From positions 248,001 to 312,000 of the forward strand of contig NZ_CP108106.1 of the NCBI RefSeq assembly GCF_041435195.1: a stretch of DNA of 64,000 nt, written 5' to 3'. Positions 46,576-55,300 of the stretch are shown one piece after another. Both the position numbers and the translations under genes were made by a program. This stretch comes from Streptomyces sp. NBC_00224 (GTDB lineage Bacteria; Actinomycetota; Actinomycetes; Streptomycetales; Streptomycetaceae). The stretch's first letter is position 1, and each line of letters opens with the position of its first letter. The notes under the pieces are model-generated. The model had not been told where the DNA came from. It saw only the letters and a program-made list of their open reading frames with translations, and made no database searches.

Positions 46576-47577
46576 TCAGTTGGTGGCGAGAAGGTGCTCC
46601 AGCCAGTTGCGGCGTGCCGCGACAGCGGCCTTGCTGATCCGCGCCTCGGGGGCTTTCCGGTCGAAACCGTGGATTCCGCCGGGCCACACGTGCAGCTCGG
46701 CTTCGCCGCCGGCCTGCCAGATCCGGTCGGCGTAGGCGAGGATTTCATCGCGCAGGCACTCGGCGGAGCCGACGTCGAGGAATGTGGGCGGCAGGCCGGC
46801 CAGGTCAGTGGCGCGGGCGGGCGCAGCGTACTGCGGCACGTCAGCTCCGCCCTGGACGTCGCCGAGCAGCGAGCTCCAGGCGAACCCGTTGCGGCTGCGG
46901 TCGAACAGTTCGACGTCGTCCATCTGCAGGGCCGAGGCGCTGTCGTTGCGGTCGTCGAGCAGCGGGGCAATCAGCAGCTGGCCGAGCAGGCGGGGACCGC
47001 CCTTGTCGCGCACGGTCAAAGCGAGCGCGGCGCTGAGGGTGCCGCCGGCGCTGAAGCCCGTGACGACGATGCGCTCCGAGTCGATGCCGAGCTCGTCCGC
47101 GTGGTCGGCGACCCACAGTAGACCGGCGTAAGCGTCGTTGATCTGGGCGGGGTAGGGGTGCTCGGGCGCGAGCCGGTAGCCGACCGAGATCAGCGTGGCC
47201 CCGAACCGCTCGGCCGTCTCGAGTATCTGGTCGAGCCCGGTGCGGTGATCGCTACCGTAGAAGCCGCCGCCGTGTATGAAGTAGAGCGCCGGCCGCGATG
47301 CGGGCGCGCCGGAGGGTGTGCACACCAGCAGCGGGATCTCGGGGGCGCCGTCCAGGCCGGGCACCGAAGGCTGGAAGACGGTGAAGCGCCCGCCATGGCT
47401 GAGGTCCTCGAGCACCGCCACTGCGGCGTCGGCCTCCGCGCGGATCACCGACAGCTTCTCGAGGCTCATCGGCGCCAAGTCTGGTTCCTCCGCCAGGTAG
47501 GCGTCATAAGCGACCTGAAGTTCGGCATCGAGAGGAACGGGAACGGCGGGCACGGTCTTTCCAGGTTCAAGATCCAT
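46576..47577 (-). CDS. Alpha/beta hydrolase, hormone-sensitive-lipase type
   Basis: 333 residues. The oxyanion motif HGGG occurs in FIHGGGFYGSDHR, the nucleophile in VTGFSAGGTLSAAL, the acid in FLDVGSAECLRDE, and the histidine in GGIHGFDR. Typical HSL (bacterial HSL, family IV) esterase. No signal peptide, so cytosolic. It is intact although enclosed by IS3 and IS1380 remnants on one side and a full IS1380 on the other. Substrate unknown. Confidence 0.9.
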   Translation of the reverse strand: MDLEPGKTVPAVPVPLDAELQVAYDAYLAEEPDLAPMSLEKLSVIRAEADAAVAVLEDLSHGGRFTVFQPSVPGLDGAPEIPLLVCTPSGAPASRPALYFIHGGGFYGSDHRTGLDQILETAERFGATLISVGYRLAPEHPYPAQINDAYAGLLWVADHADELGIDSERIVVTGFSAGGTLSAALALTVRDKGGPRLLGQLLIAPLLDDRNDSASALQMDDVELFDRSRNGFAWSSLLGDVQGGADVPQYAAPARATDLAGLPPTFLDVGSAECLRDEILAYADRIWQAGGEAELHVWPGGIHGFDRKAPEARISKAAVAARRNWLEHLLATN

Positions 47578-47779
47578 GCGCGCACGCTAGCGCCCCTGCT
47601 CCTTTCGCATCATCCGGTTTTCAACACCTTGCCGATCGCGCAGCAGGGCCGGGCGGATCAGCGGCGTGGGCCAGGCGTGGGCCAGGCGTGGGCCTGCTCG
47701 ATCTCGACCAGTCTCACCGAGCAAGTCCGGATCTTGATACCGGAACACAGAAGTGTGCCCTGAGCTGCGATGATCCGAC

Positions 47780-49342
47780 TTGTCGAGGATCAAAGCACCG
47801 CAGCCGGGAGCAGTTTCACGTGAGCTCTACAACGTCTCGTTCGAGGCTGTCCGTAACGTCCGACGGGCGAAGTGTCGTCTCGCATGCCGGGCCCGGCTGC
47901 TGGCCGATCTGGCGGAGGTGACCACGCTGACCAGTGTCTTCGGTGACGCGCTGGCCGGAGGACGACAGCGCACCGGCGGCCACGATCCGGGCCAGGTGAT
48001 CACGGACATGGCGGTGATGCTCGCCGATGGTGGCGAGACCATCTCGGATCTCGCCGTGCTGCGGGACCAGGCCGAGCTGTTCGGGCCGGTGGCCTCCCCG
48101 GCCACGGCATGGCGGGTGCCGAACCGAATCGACGAGGCGGCCCTGGGCCGGATGCGGGCGGCCAAAGCTGCGGCCCGCGAGATCGCCTGGGCGCAGCATG
48201 CCGACACCCATGAGAAGTTCCCGCAGACCAAAGCCGCTGGGCGGGCGATACCGGGGCAGGTGGTGGACATCGACGCCACCATCGTGATCTGTCACTCGGA
48301 GAAGGAGCAGGCGACACCGACTTGGAAGAAGACCTTCGGCTATCACCCGATCCTGGCCTTCCTGGACAACACCGGCGAGGGGTTGGCCGGGATCCTGCGC
48401 CCCGGGCGGGCTGGGTCCAACACCGCCGCCGACCACATCACCGTCCTGGACCACGCGCTTGCCCAGATCCCCGACGACCGGCGGTATGGGGTCGCGATCC
48501 TGGTCCGCACCGACACCGCCGGCTGCACCAAAGCGTTCCTGGCACACATCAGGGCACTGCGCGCCGACGGGGTCGACGCCCGGTTCTCCGTCGGCGCCCC
48601 CATCGACGCCGAGGTCCGTGACGCCATCAGCGCGCTGCCGGCCTCCGCGTGGTCGGCCGCGATTGACTCCGACGACGAACCCCGTGACGGCGCGCAGGTC
48701 GCCGAGCTGACCGGTCTGCTCGACGCCGCCGGGTTTCCCGAAGGCACCCGGTTCACCGTGCGGCGAGAACGCCCGCACCCCGGCGCTGCCCTGGATCTGT
48801 TCGACACCGTCGAAGGCTTCCGACACCAGCTCATCGCCACCGACAGCCCTCCCAGCACCGGACCTCTGGCCTTCATCGACGCCCGCCACCGCGCCCACGC
48901 CCGCGTCGAGGACCGCATCCGGTGCGGCAAGGACACCGGGTTCGGCCGCTTCCCGTCGCGCCAGGCGAACATCAACGCCGCCTGGCTGGAACTCGCCCTG
49001 GCCGGCATCAACCTCATCGCCCGGACCCAGATCCTGCTCCTTGACGGCGAACTGGCCAAGGCCGAGCCCAAGCGACTGCGCTACCGACTGTTGCACACCG
49101 CCGCTCGCATCACCCGCGGCGGCAGACGGACCTGGCTGCGGATCGCCGAACACTGGCCCTGGGCCCGGGACCTCGTCACCGCCTTCGCCCGCCTGGCCGC
49201 GCTGCCCCGTCCGGCCAGCCCGCGCCTCCGCTGGCGCCCGGCGGTCGATCCGCTCCCATCCCGCCGGCACGACGCCCTGATGTGCCCGATCGACAGGGGG
49301 AACGCTCTGTCGACTCGCTTTACACAATCCGGCGAGCTGTAA
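47780..49342 (+). CDS. IS1380-family transposase
   Basis: About 520 residues. DDE core: VVDIDATIVICHSEKEQATP (first Asp) with TWKKTFGYHPILAFLDNTGE, the hallmark of IS1380; VAILVRTDTAGC (second Asp); ANINAAWLELALAGINLIA with the C-terminal conserved block. TTG start at 47780; no strong ribosome site. The coding part looks uninterrupted, and the tail (CPIDRGNALSTRF) may be slightly altered. Probably active. Confidence 0.88.
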   Translation: MSRIKAPQPGAVSRELYNVSFEAVRNVRRAKCRLACRARLLADLAEVTTLTSVFGDALAGGRQRTGGHDPGQVITDMAVMLADGGETISDLAVLRDQAELFGPVASPATAWRVPNRIDEAALGRMRAAKAAAREIAWAQHADTHEKFPQTKAAGRAIPGQVVDIDATIVICHSEKEQATPTWKKTFGYHPILAFLDNTGEGLAGILRPGRAGSNTAADHITVLDHALAQIPDDRRYGVAILVRTDTAGCTKAFLAHIRALRADGVDARFSVGAPIDAEVRDAISALPASAWSAAIDSDDEPRDGAQVAELTGLLDAAGFPEGTRFTVRRERPHPGAALDLFDTVEGFRHQLIATDSPPSTGPLAFIDARHRAHARVEDRIRCGKDTGFGRFPSRQANINAAWLELALAGINLIARTQILLLDGELAKAEPKRLRYRLLHTAARITRGGRRTWLRIAEHWPWARDLVTAFARLAALPRPASPRLRWRPAVDPLPSRRHDALMCPIDRGNALSTRFTQSGEL

Positions 49343-49383
49343 CAGCCGCGGTGTTCCTCGCTGGCGCCCCAGGGGTTCCCTGC

Positions 49384-49413
49384 GGTAATTCTCCGTCCTG
49401 TCGGGGGAATTAC
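49384..49413 (+). terminator. Hairpin after the IS1380 transposase
   Basis: GTAATTCTCC pairs with GGGGGAATTAC around an 8-base loop, 42 bases past the transposase stop. Confidence 0.5.
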
Positions 49414-49420
49414 ACTCGGC

Positions 49421-49805
49421 GCGCTGCCGCGTGTACCGGGCCAGGTCGCGACGGGCCAGCAGCGCGTGCAGGTCCCGGCGTTGGTCGTCACTGTGGCCTT
49501 CCCGCGGCGGTGAGGGTGGTGGAAGCCAGGCCGCCCTTCGCCTGCCTGTCCAGCAGTCGCGGTCTGGATTCTCCGGCTCCGGCAGGGCGTTCGGGCAGAA
49601 GAGCCTAGAGTTCACGGTCCCATGTCACGTCCGCAAGTCGTCGATCACGTGGAAAGGCCGCCCGGTCCGAGGTTGACCAGTGACAGATCCACTCAATGGA
49701 GGGGCGGTCAGCCGAGACCGCCCACCCCACTCGACACCTACACTCCCAACGAAGCCTGTGACCAGGTCAGACAGCAAAACGCTGCTGGAGTTCCAGGTCG
49801 CCCGT
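49421..49805. other. No supported gene
   Basis: Short competing frames only; downstream flank of IS1380. Confidence 0.4.
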
Positions 49806-50150
49806 TCAGTAGTACATGAAGGTCGGGATCAGGCCGCCGCCGCTGGCATTCGGTATCGTTACCAGCCCACCGGAGCCGACGCCCCTGCTGTTCGCGACGT
49901 TGACCACGTCGTAGACCGAGCCATAGTTGCCCATCCAGTGCCACGAGGGGTCAGACTTCTGAGTCTTGCAGGCGCTGACAAGCTTGATGCCCTCCTGGGC
50001 AGTGAGAACTTGGTCAGCCCGCGGGGTGTAACACCTGGCGTTCGGCGTTGTCGGCGCCTGCGGCGCAGGTGCGGCGGAAGCCGGAATCGCCAGGCCGATC
50101 AGCAATGTCGCGGGTGCAGCCGCGATGGCGAGGGTGCGCAGTCGGTTCAT
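49806..50150 (-). CDS. Small secreted protein of unknown function
   Basis: 114 residues, GGAGGTC before the ATG. Signal peptide 1-27 (LAIAAAPATLLIGLAIPASA). Mature part has two Cys (NARCYTPRADQ and LVSACKTQKSD) and an aromatic centre WHWMGNYGSVYDVVNVANS, ending TFMYY. Beta-rich, probably disulfide-closed. No family recognised; the appearance resembles small exported bacterial inhibitors, but this is not shown. Confidence 0.68.
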   Translation of the reverse strand: MNRLRTLAIAAAPATLLIGLAIPASAAPAPQAPTTPNARCYTPRADQVLTAQEGIKLVSACKTQKSDPSWHWMGNYGSVYDVVNVANSRGVGSGGLVTIPNASGGGLIPTFMYY

Positions 50151-50313
50151 GGTTGACCTCCCTGGCTAGCCACCTGTCTCGGAACCGAGATCTGAACCGA
50201 CCGTAGAGTCGCCAGGCCCAGTCCCGCCATTTGGGTGCGTCCATTCGGGTGATGGCGAGGTGTCGATTCGGGGATTCTGTTATTCGGTGCGGGGGCGTCT
50301 GACCTGGAGCGTT

Positions 50314-50660
50314 TCACATGTAGATCGTGAGAGTGAGGATCGCGGCGGCGACTGACGTGAGCTTGTTCGGACCCAGACGGGCTGATATGGGCTTGCCGCA
50401 AAACTCGCCACTGCCTGGTCTGGGAGATGGTGCGTTCGACAGGGGCCCGGAGTGCCACGTGGACCTTGTTCGAGGCCTTGTGCTTGTCGGAGAGTTCGGC
50501 CATTCGGCGGCGCTTGACCGGCGTGATTACGGTGTCGGCGCTGCGCTCGTCGGCCTCGCCGACGAAGCCTTCGTCCACGCCATTCCTCCGTCGCCAGCTC
50601 TTCCGCTGTGTGCGTCGGCTGGATGCGAAACCAGCTTGGGTGCGGAGGCGGCGGAACACT
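50314..50660 (-). pseudogene. IS5-family transposase, C-terminal fragment
   Basis: Reads GVDEGFVGEADERSADTVIT, PVKRRRMAELSDKHKASNKV and ALRAPVERTISQTRQWRVLR, the end of an IS5-type transposase; near 50370 a frame change leads to KLTSVAAAILTLTIYM and a stop. N-terminal part absent. Confidence 0.7.
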
Positions 50661-50967
50661 AGGGTCAGTCCCGTGCCTCAACCGAGACGAAGCCTTCGAC
50701 GCGAGCTCGCCCGCCGCGGCGGCGCCACAACAGCCCTTCGCTGACGGCTCACCCGGCCAGCCATCCACACGGCGTGCCGACGGATGCGGGAGGAGTCCTT
50801 GGGAAAGCAGCTCTCCCGGTCGTTAATCCAGAGGCATCCAGGACACAGGTTGCCCGGTCTCCGCGACGAACGGCGTTGCCGCATCATCAACGACCGCGGC
50901 ACACGACAGCCCCAGAATGTCCGGAAAGTCCGGGTCGCGCACGTTGGAGGGCAGGAGAGGCACAGGA
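50661..50967. other. No supported gene
   Basis: Flank of the transposase fragment; only shadow frames. Confidence 0.4.
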
Positions 50968-51302
50968 GTGCAGTACGACGAAGACGACTACCGTGACGAG
51001 CTCGACTACTTCGTCCGGCACGCCCACGAGCACACCGCGCACCTCCCCCTGCTGCACCAGACAGCTCAAGGCCTCCTGGGCGAAAACGCATCCCGCACGC
51101 TGATAGAAGAACTCACCCTGCACGTGATCACCGACATGTTCGAGCAAGGCGTGAAGCCCGGCGACGATCCCGACCCGGCCGACTTCACCCCTGGAACCTC
51201 TCCCCCCAGGCCGCCCTCGAACAGATCCGACACAGGATGAGTTCCTCCCCACAACCCGAACACGAACTCGCCGCCTGGCCCCGCCACGCCACAAGCAACT
51301 GA
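50968..51302 (+). pseudogene. Small acidic helical protein, probably frameshifted
   Basis: GTG start at 50968 with AGGAG upstream. Reads QYDEDDYRDELDYFVRHAHE, then LLGENASRTLIEELTLHVIT and DMFEQGVKPGDDPDPADF. In the first frame it ends SNRSDTG at 51240. The neighbouring frame continues more naturally (WNLSPQAALEQIRHRMSSSP) to a stop at 51300-51302, suggesting a one-base shift near 51190. No family recognised. Confidence 0.5.
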
Positions 51303-51815
51303 CAGCTCCACGTACCCAGACAACAAGTCGAGCGACCAAAGACCGGCGCTGCTTGTGCTGCGGTCCCGTACCGAGACGGCACGCATCGATGCCTATAGCG
51401 ACGCCGTGTGGCCGCACGAGGCGGTGTCCTTCTACGAACGTGCACGGTCCATGGGCCGGGACACGGTGGTCCGTGGCGCGCTCCCCACCACGCGTAGATC
51501 CGTGCCGTGCTCAAGGCGTTGATGAACTTCTGCGGCGAGCTGTAGCTCACGTCACGCGTCCAAAGCCTGGCGACAGTTCCGTTCTCCGCGCCGGCATTCC
51601 CCTTCGGGGTGAGGCACTTGCCGCCGGCTTCGCGGTAACCCGAAAGCGGGTGTGCACGCTCCGCGCGGCGGGTCCGCGTGCCCGCCGGGGTCCGCAGCTC
51701 CGGCCGACGCGCCCGCCTGTCGCCGCCTGATCCGTCAACTGCGCGCCGAGAAGTGGACGTTGTTGGGCCTTCACCACACGATTTCAAGTCATTCACGCGA
51801 CGATCACTTGATCTT
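51303..51815. other. Mostly non-coding; possible lectin-repeat scrap
   Basis: On the minus strand about 51560-51650, GGKCLTPKGNAGAENGTVA resembles part of one ricin-type repeat, but no frame or start supports a gene. Confidence 0.35.
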
Positions 51816-51847
51816 CACATGGCATGTGCAATATCACATGTCATGTG
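51816..51847 (+). promoter_or_regulatory. Paired palindromic operator-like sites
   Basis: CACATGGCATGTG (51816-51828) and CACATGTCATGTG (51835-51847) are both CACATG-N-CATGTG palindromes, 19 bases apart start to start, 48 to 79 bases before the start codon of the small secreted protein gene. Dimeric-regulator sites are likely; the regulator is unknown. Confidence 0.65.
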
Positions 51848-51894
51848 AGCCCATCGGGATCGCCCGACGGCCCCTCCTTCCAAGGAGATTGACC

Positions 51895-52347
51895 ATGAAG
51901 CGTTCGACATTCCTCACTGCCGCAGTCGCAAGCCTGAGCCTCGCCGCCCTCACCCCGGCGATCGCCGTCGCCGCCCCCGCGAGCGCCACCGAGACCGTGG
52001 TCTCCTGCGGCAACTCCGGCCTCCAGTCGGCCCTTTCAACCCGCCTGTGCGCCGAAATCACCGGCAACACCGTCACGTTCGTCGGCAAGGTCAGCCTTGC
52101 CGGCCCGCCCTCGCCGGGCAGCCCGGCCCCCGCACCGAAGCAGCTCACCACCACCTTCACGGCCACGGTCGACGGCGCCCCGCTGCCGAATGTCACCAAG
52201 TTCGCCCTCTTCAACAACACCAACCTGGACGTCCCGGGCCTGAGCGCCAACGCGGCCTGCGGCTCCACCATCCGCGCCACCTTCGGTGTCACCAGCTACC
52301 CCTGGGCGGCGCGCCCGGTCTCCCACGAGGTGACCGTCATCTGCTGA
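51895..52347 (+). CDS. Small secreted protein of unknown function
   Basis: 150 residues, AAGGAG seven bases before the ATG. Signal peptide 1-32 (FLTAAVASLSLAALTPAIAV, cleavage near ATET). The mature part has four Cys (VVSCGNSG, RLCAEITG, AACGSTIRA and the last residue) and beta-rich text (TFTATVDGAPLP). No family recognised. Expression is probably under the tandem palindromes upstream. Confidence 0.72.
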   Translation: MKRSTFLTAAVASLSLAALTPAIAVAAPASATETVVSCGNSGLQSALSTRLCAEITGNTVTFVGKVSLAGPPSPGSPAPAPKQLTTTFTATVDGAPLPNVTKFALFNNTNLDVPGLSANAACGSTIRATFGVTSYPWAARPVSHEVTVIC

Positions 52348-52386
52348 CCCGCCCCTCCAGCCCGTCAACTCCTGTTTAATCACCTC

Positions 52387-55300
52387 ATGTCCGAGTCGAA
52401 GACGTCCGGTCTGGTGGCGTTACGCAGTCGCCACCGAGAGCTCTACTGTGCTCTGCGCGACACCCGGAGTTCCGAGAGCGTCGACGCCGCTGTCGAGTCC
52501 GCGGAACAGCTGACGGCACACGGTCAGGCGGGGCCGGAAGACCACTGGAGTGCGGGCCGGACACTCCTTCTGTCCTGGCACGTCTCCCAGGACCGGGGCC
52601 TCTTCGAACAAGCCCTCCAAGCATTCCGCCGGGCCGGCGCACAGGCGCTGGACGACGACACGCGCGCGGCGGCGGCTCTGTCGGTGGCAAGGGCTTGGTA
52701 TGTGCGCATCGGCGTCGACCCCGACACCCTCGACCAGGCGATTGACGAGGTGACAGTTGCCGTACGGTCCGTCGGCGTAGCGCACACCGAGCTCGCGGAG
52801 CTGCTCACGGCCCGCTTCGCGCACAGCTTCCGGCCGTCCGACCTGAATGCGGCATTGAGCCTGTACTCACAAGTCGGCAGTCTGCCCGCACCCGTTGCCC
52901 TCAAGGTGGCCGCCCTACTCTCGGAGCACTTCGAGTTGACCGGTGACGACGACGGTCTGTACCTGGCCATCGAGTTGACGGCCCAGGTCGTCGTGGGCGA
53001 CCACGACCCGGAGGACCCGGAACACCCTCAAGCGGCCGGGCTGTTCCTGTACCTGCTGGGCAAGCGTCCCCGGACGAGCGAGGCGGGATCACACACCGCG
53101 ACGGCACTGCTGCACGTGATCGCCGAGGCGGAGGATCCGCTGGGGGCGCGGCGATTTCTGGTCGGCGCGCTGGAGGCGGTGTTCCAGGCGACCGGATCGG
53201 TGGCGGACCTGCGTGCGTTACTGGACGTTCTGGGCAACGGCTTGGCCGAGCCCGACCTCGGTCTCCCGCCGCACGGGATGGCCCTGGCATGGCTCGAACA
53301 CTCCACGGAACTGCAACAAGAGGGAGCGCTCGGCACCCATGAGCTGGACGGGGTCATCAAGATCCTCGTCCATGCCCTCACCGACCACAACACCCTGCCG
53401 TCGGCACTGGACTCACTCACTATCGCACTGGCCCAAGCCGTGGCGGCCTGGAACGAGGTCACCCGGGAGCCTACCGTCGAGCAGTTGGAGCGTGTGCTGA
53501 CGCTCACCGAGGCAGCGGACGAAGTCCTCGGGGAGGAGCTCAAGTCAGCGCTGATAACCACTACTTCGTTGCTTTACCTGAAGCGGTCGAACAGATCCGG
53601 CAGACACGACCATGTCGACGCCACCGTCAGGGCCTACGAGCTTCTGCACGAGCGTCTCGAAGGGCCGGAGCTGATCCCGGTGAAGGTAAGTCTGGCCAAC
53701 GCCTGCGAGGTCCGGTACGAGAAGCTCGGGGACCCGTCCGATCTCGAACGGTCCATCACCTTGCTGGCGGAGGCTCTGGCCGCGGGCGGCGAGGACGACG
53801 GCCCTGTTGCCGCCTCGACTGCTGCATCGCTCGCCAGCAGTCTGCTGCTGCGCTTCAGGAGAGGGCAGGGGCATCCGGAAGCGGACTGGTACCGAGCGGC
53901 CGAACTCCTGGAGTCCGCCTTGGCCACCGAGCAGACGTATCCATGGCTGCGCAACGGTCTGGTGTGGGGAGTTGCGGATCTCTTTCTGCACGGTGTGCTG
54001 CTTCGCCGCCACCCAGGTCCGGAATGGATACCGCGGCTCCACGGCCTGTTCAACAAGGCCGTGCCCCTGGCCGACACCGATGGCCTGGTGTCGGAACTCG
54101 CACGGGCCTCGACTGCGCTGACAGGCCATTTCACCAGGGGCTTCTCCGGGAGCGCCCGGCGCCACGGCGGCATCGAACCGCCGGAAGCCGCCGTGGCCGA
54201 CTGCCTGGCAGGTATGAAGCGCGCTCTGGCAGCGGGCGACGCCACGTTGTTCCGCGAGTGCGACGAGGAACTGCGGCAGACATTCGTCCGTGCCTCCACG
54301 GACGAGTACGAGCTGAGTCGATGGGCGACCACCTACGAATCCCGTTACACCACCGCGAAGTCGGTAGACGATCTGTGGTGCGCCATCGCAGCCCTGCGGT
54401 CCTGCCCACGCGGAACGATCAACATGACCACGTTGGCCCACCTGTTGACGGACAGCTACTCGATCACCGGGCTCGTGGCGTACCTCGATGAGGCCATCGA
54501 ATTGATCAGCGAGCAGCTCTGTGGCACTCCCGGTCACGCGCAGCGCCACGGTCTGTTGAACGATCTCTCCGGGGCCCGCTGGCTTCGCTTCGAGCACACG
54601 GGACGTGCCGCCGATTTGGATGCCTCGGTGAAGTCCATGCGGTCCGTGCTGGAGATCACCCCGGAGGAGTCGGACAGCCGAGCCCTCTATCTGAGCAATC
54701 TGGCGGGGAAACTGGACACCCGTTTCGTCGCACTGGGCAGCCGCCAGGACCTGGACGAGATCATCACGCTCTGCACCGAGGCCGCACGGCTGGCGGGAGC
54801 CGAAAACCCCGAGGTCCGCTCTGTGGCCCTGAACGGGCTGGGCGGCGCATACCGTCGCCGCTACCAGCTCGACGGGAACACCGACGACATGCGGCTGGCC
54901 ATCGACACCCTCAGCACCGCCTTGGCCGGACTCGACGCGGACGACCCGGCTCGCCCCAGGGCGCTCACCAATCTGGCGGCCTGCACACTGATCTGCGGGG
55001 TGCGTGAGCCCGAGGTGAACACGGATCTGGACGAGGTCGTACGCATGCTGCGTACCGCGATCGCCGCGACCGGCGCGCTGGACCCGGTCCGCACCGGCCG
55101 ACTCTTCATGCTCACCCAAGCGTTGCTTGTCAGAAGCAGCAAGACCGGACACGCGGGCGACCGGGAAGAGGCACTGACCATCCTGCGCGGGCTGGTACCC
55201 GGGAACCAGGCAACGCATCCGAACCAGATCGATCCCGCCGAAGCACTGGCCCTCGAACTCCGCTCCGAAGACCCGCAAGCGGCCCGTCAGCTCAGTCGCG

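Larger units (their letters stand above)
47713..49420 (+). mobile_element. IS1380-family insertion sequence
   Basis: One transposase gene in a unit whose left 140 bases recur at 46251. The right end is not defined and is set after a hairpin (49384-49413). Terminal repeats were not delimited. Confidence 0.7.

Noticed and set aside
47816..49615. 599-codon minus frame opposite the IS1380 transposase
   Set aside because: A GC-rich antisense shadow; the plus frame has the full DDE motifs.
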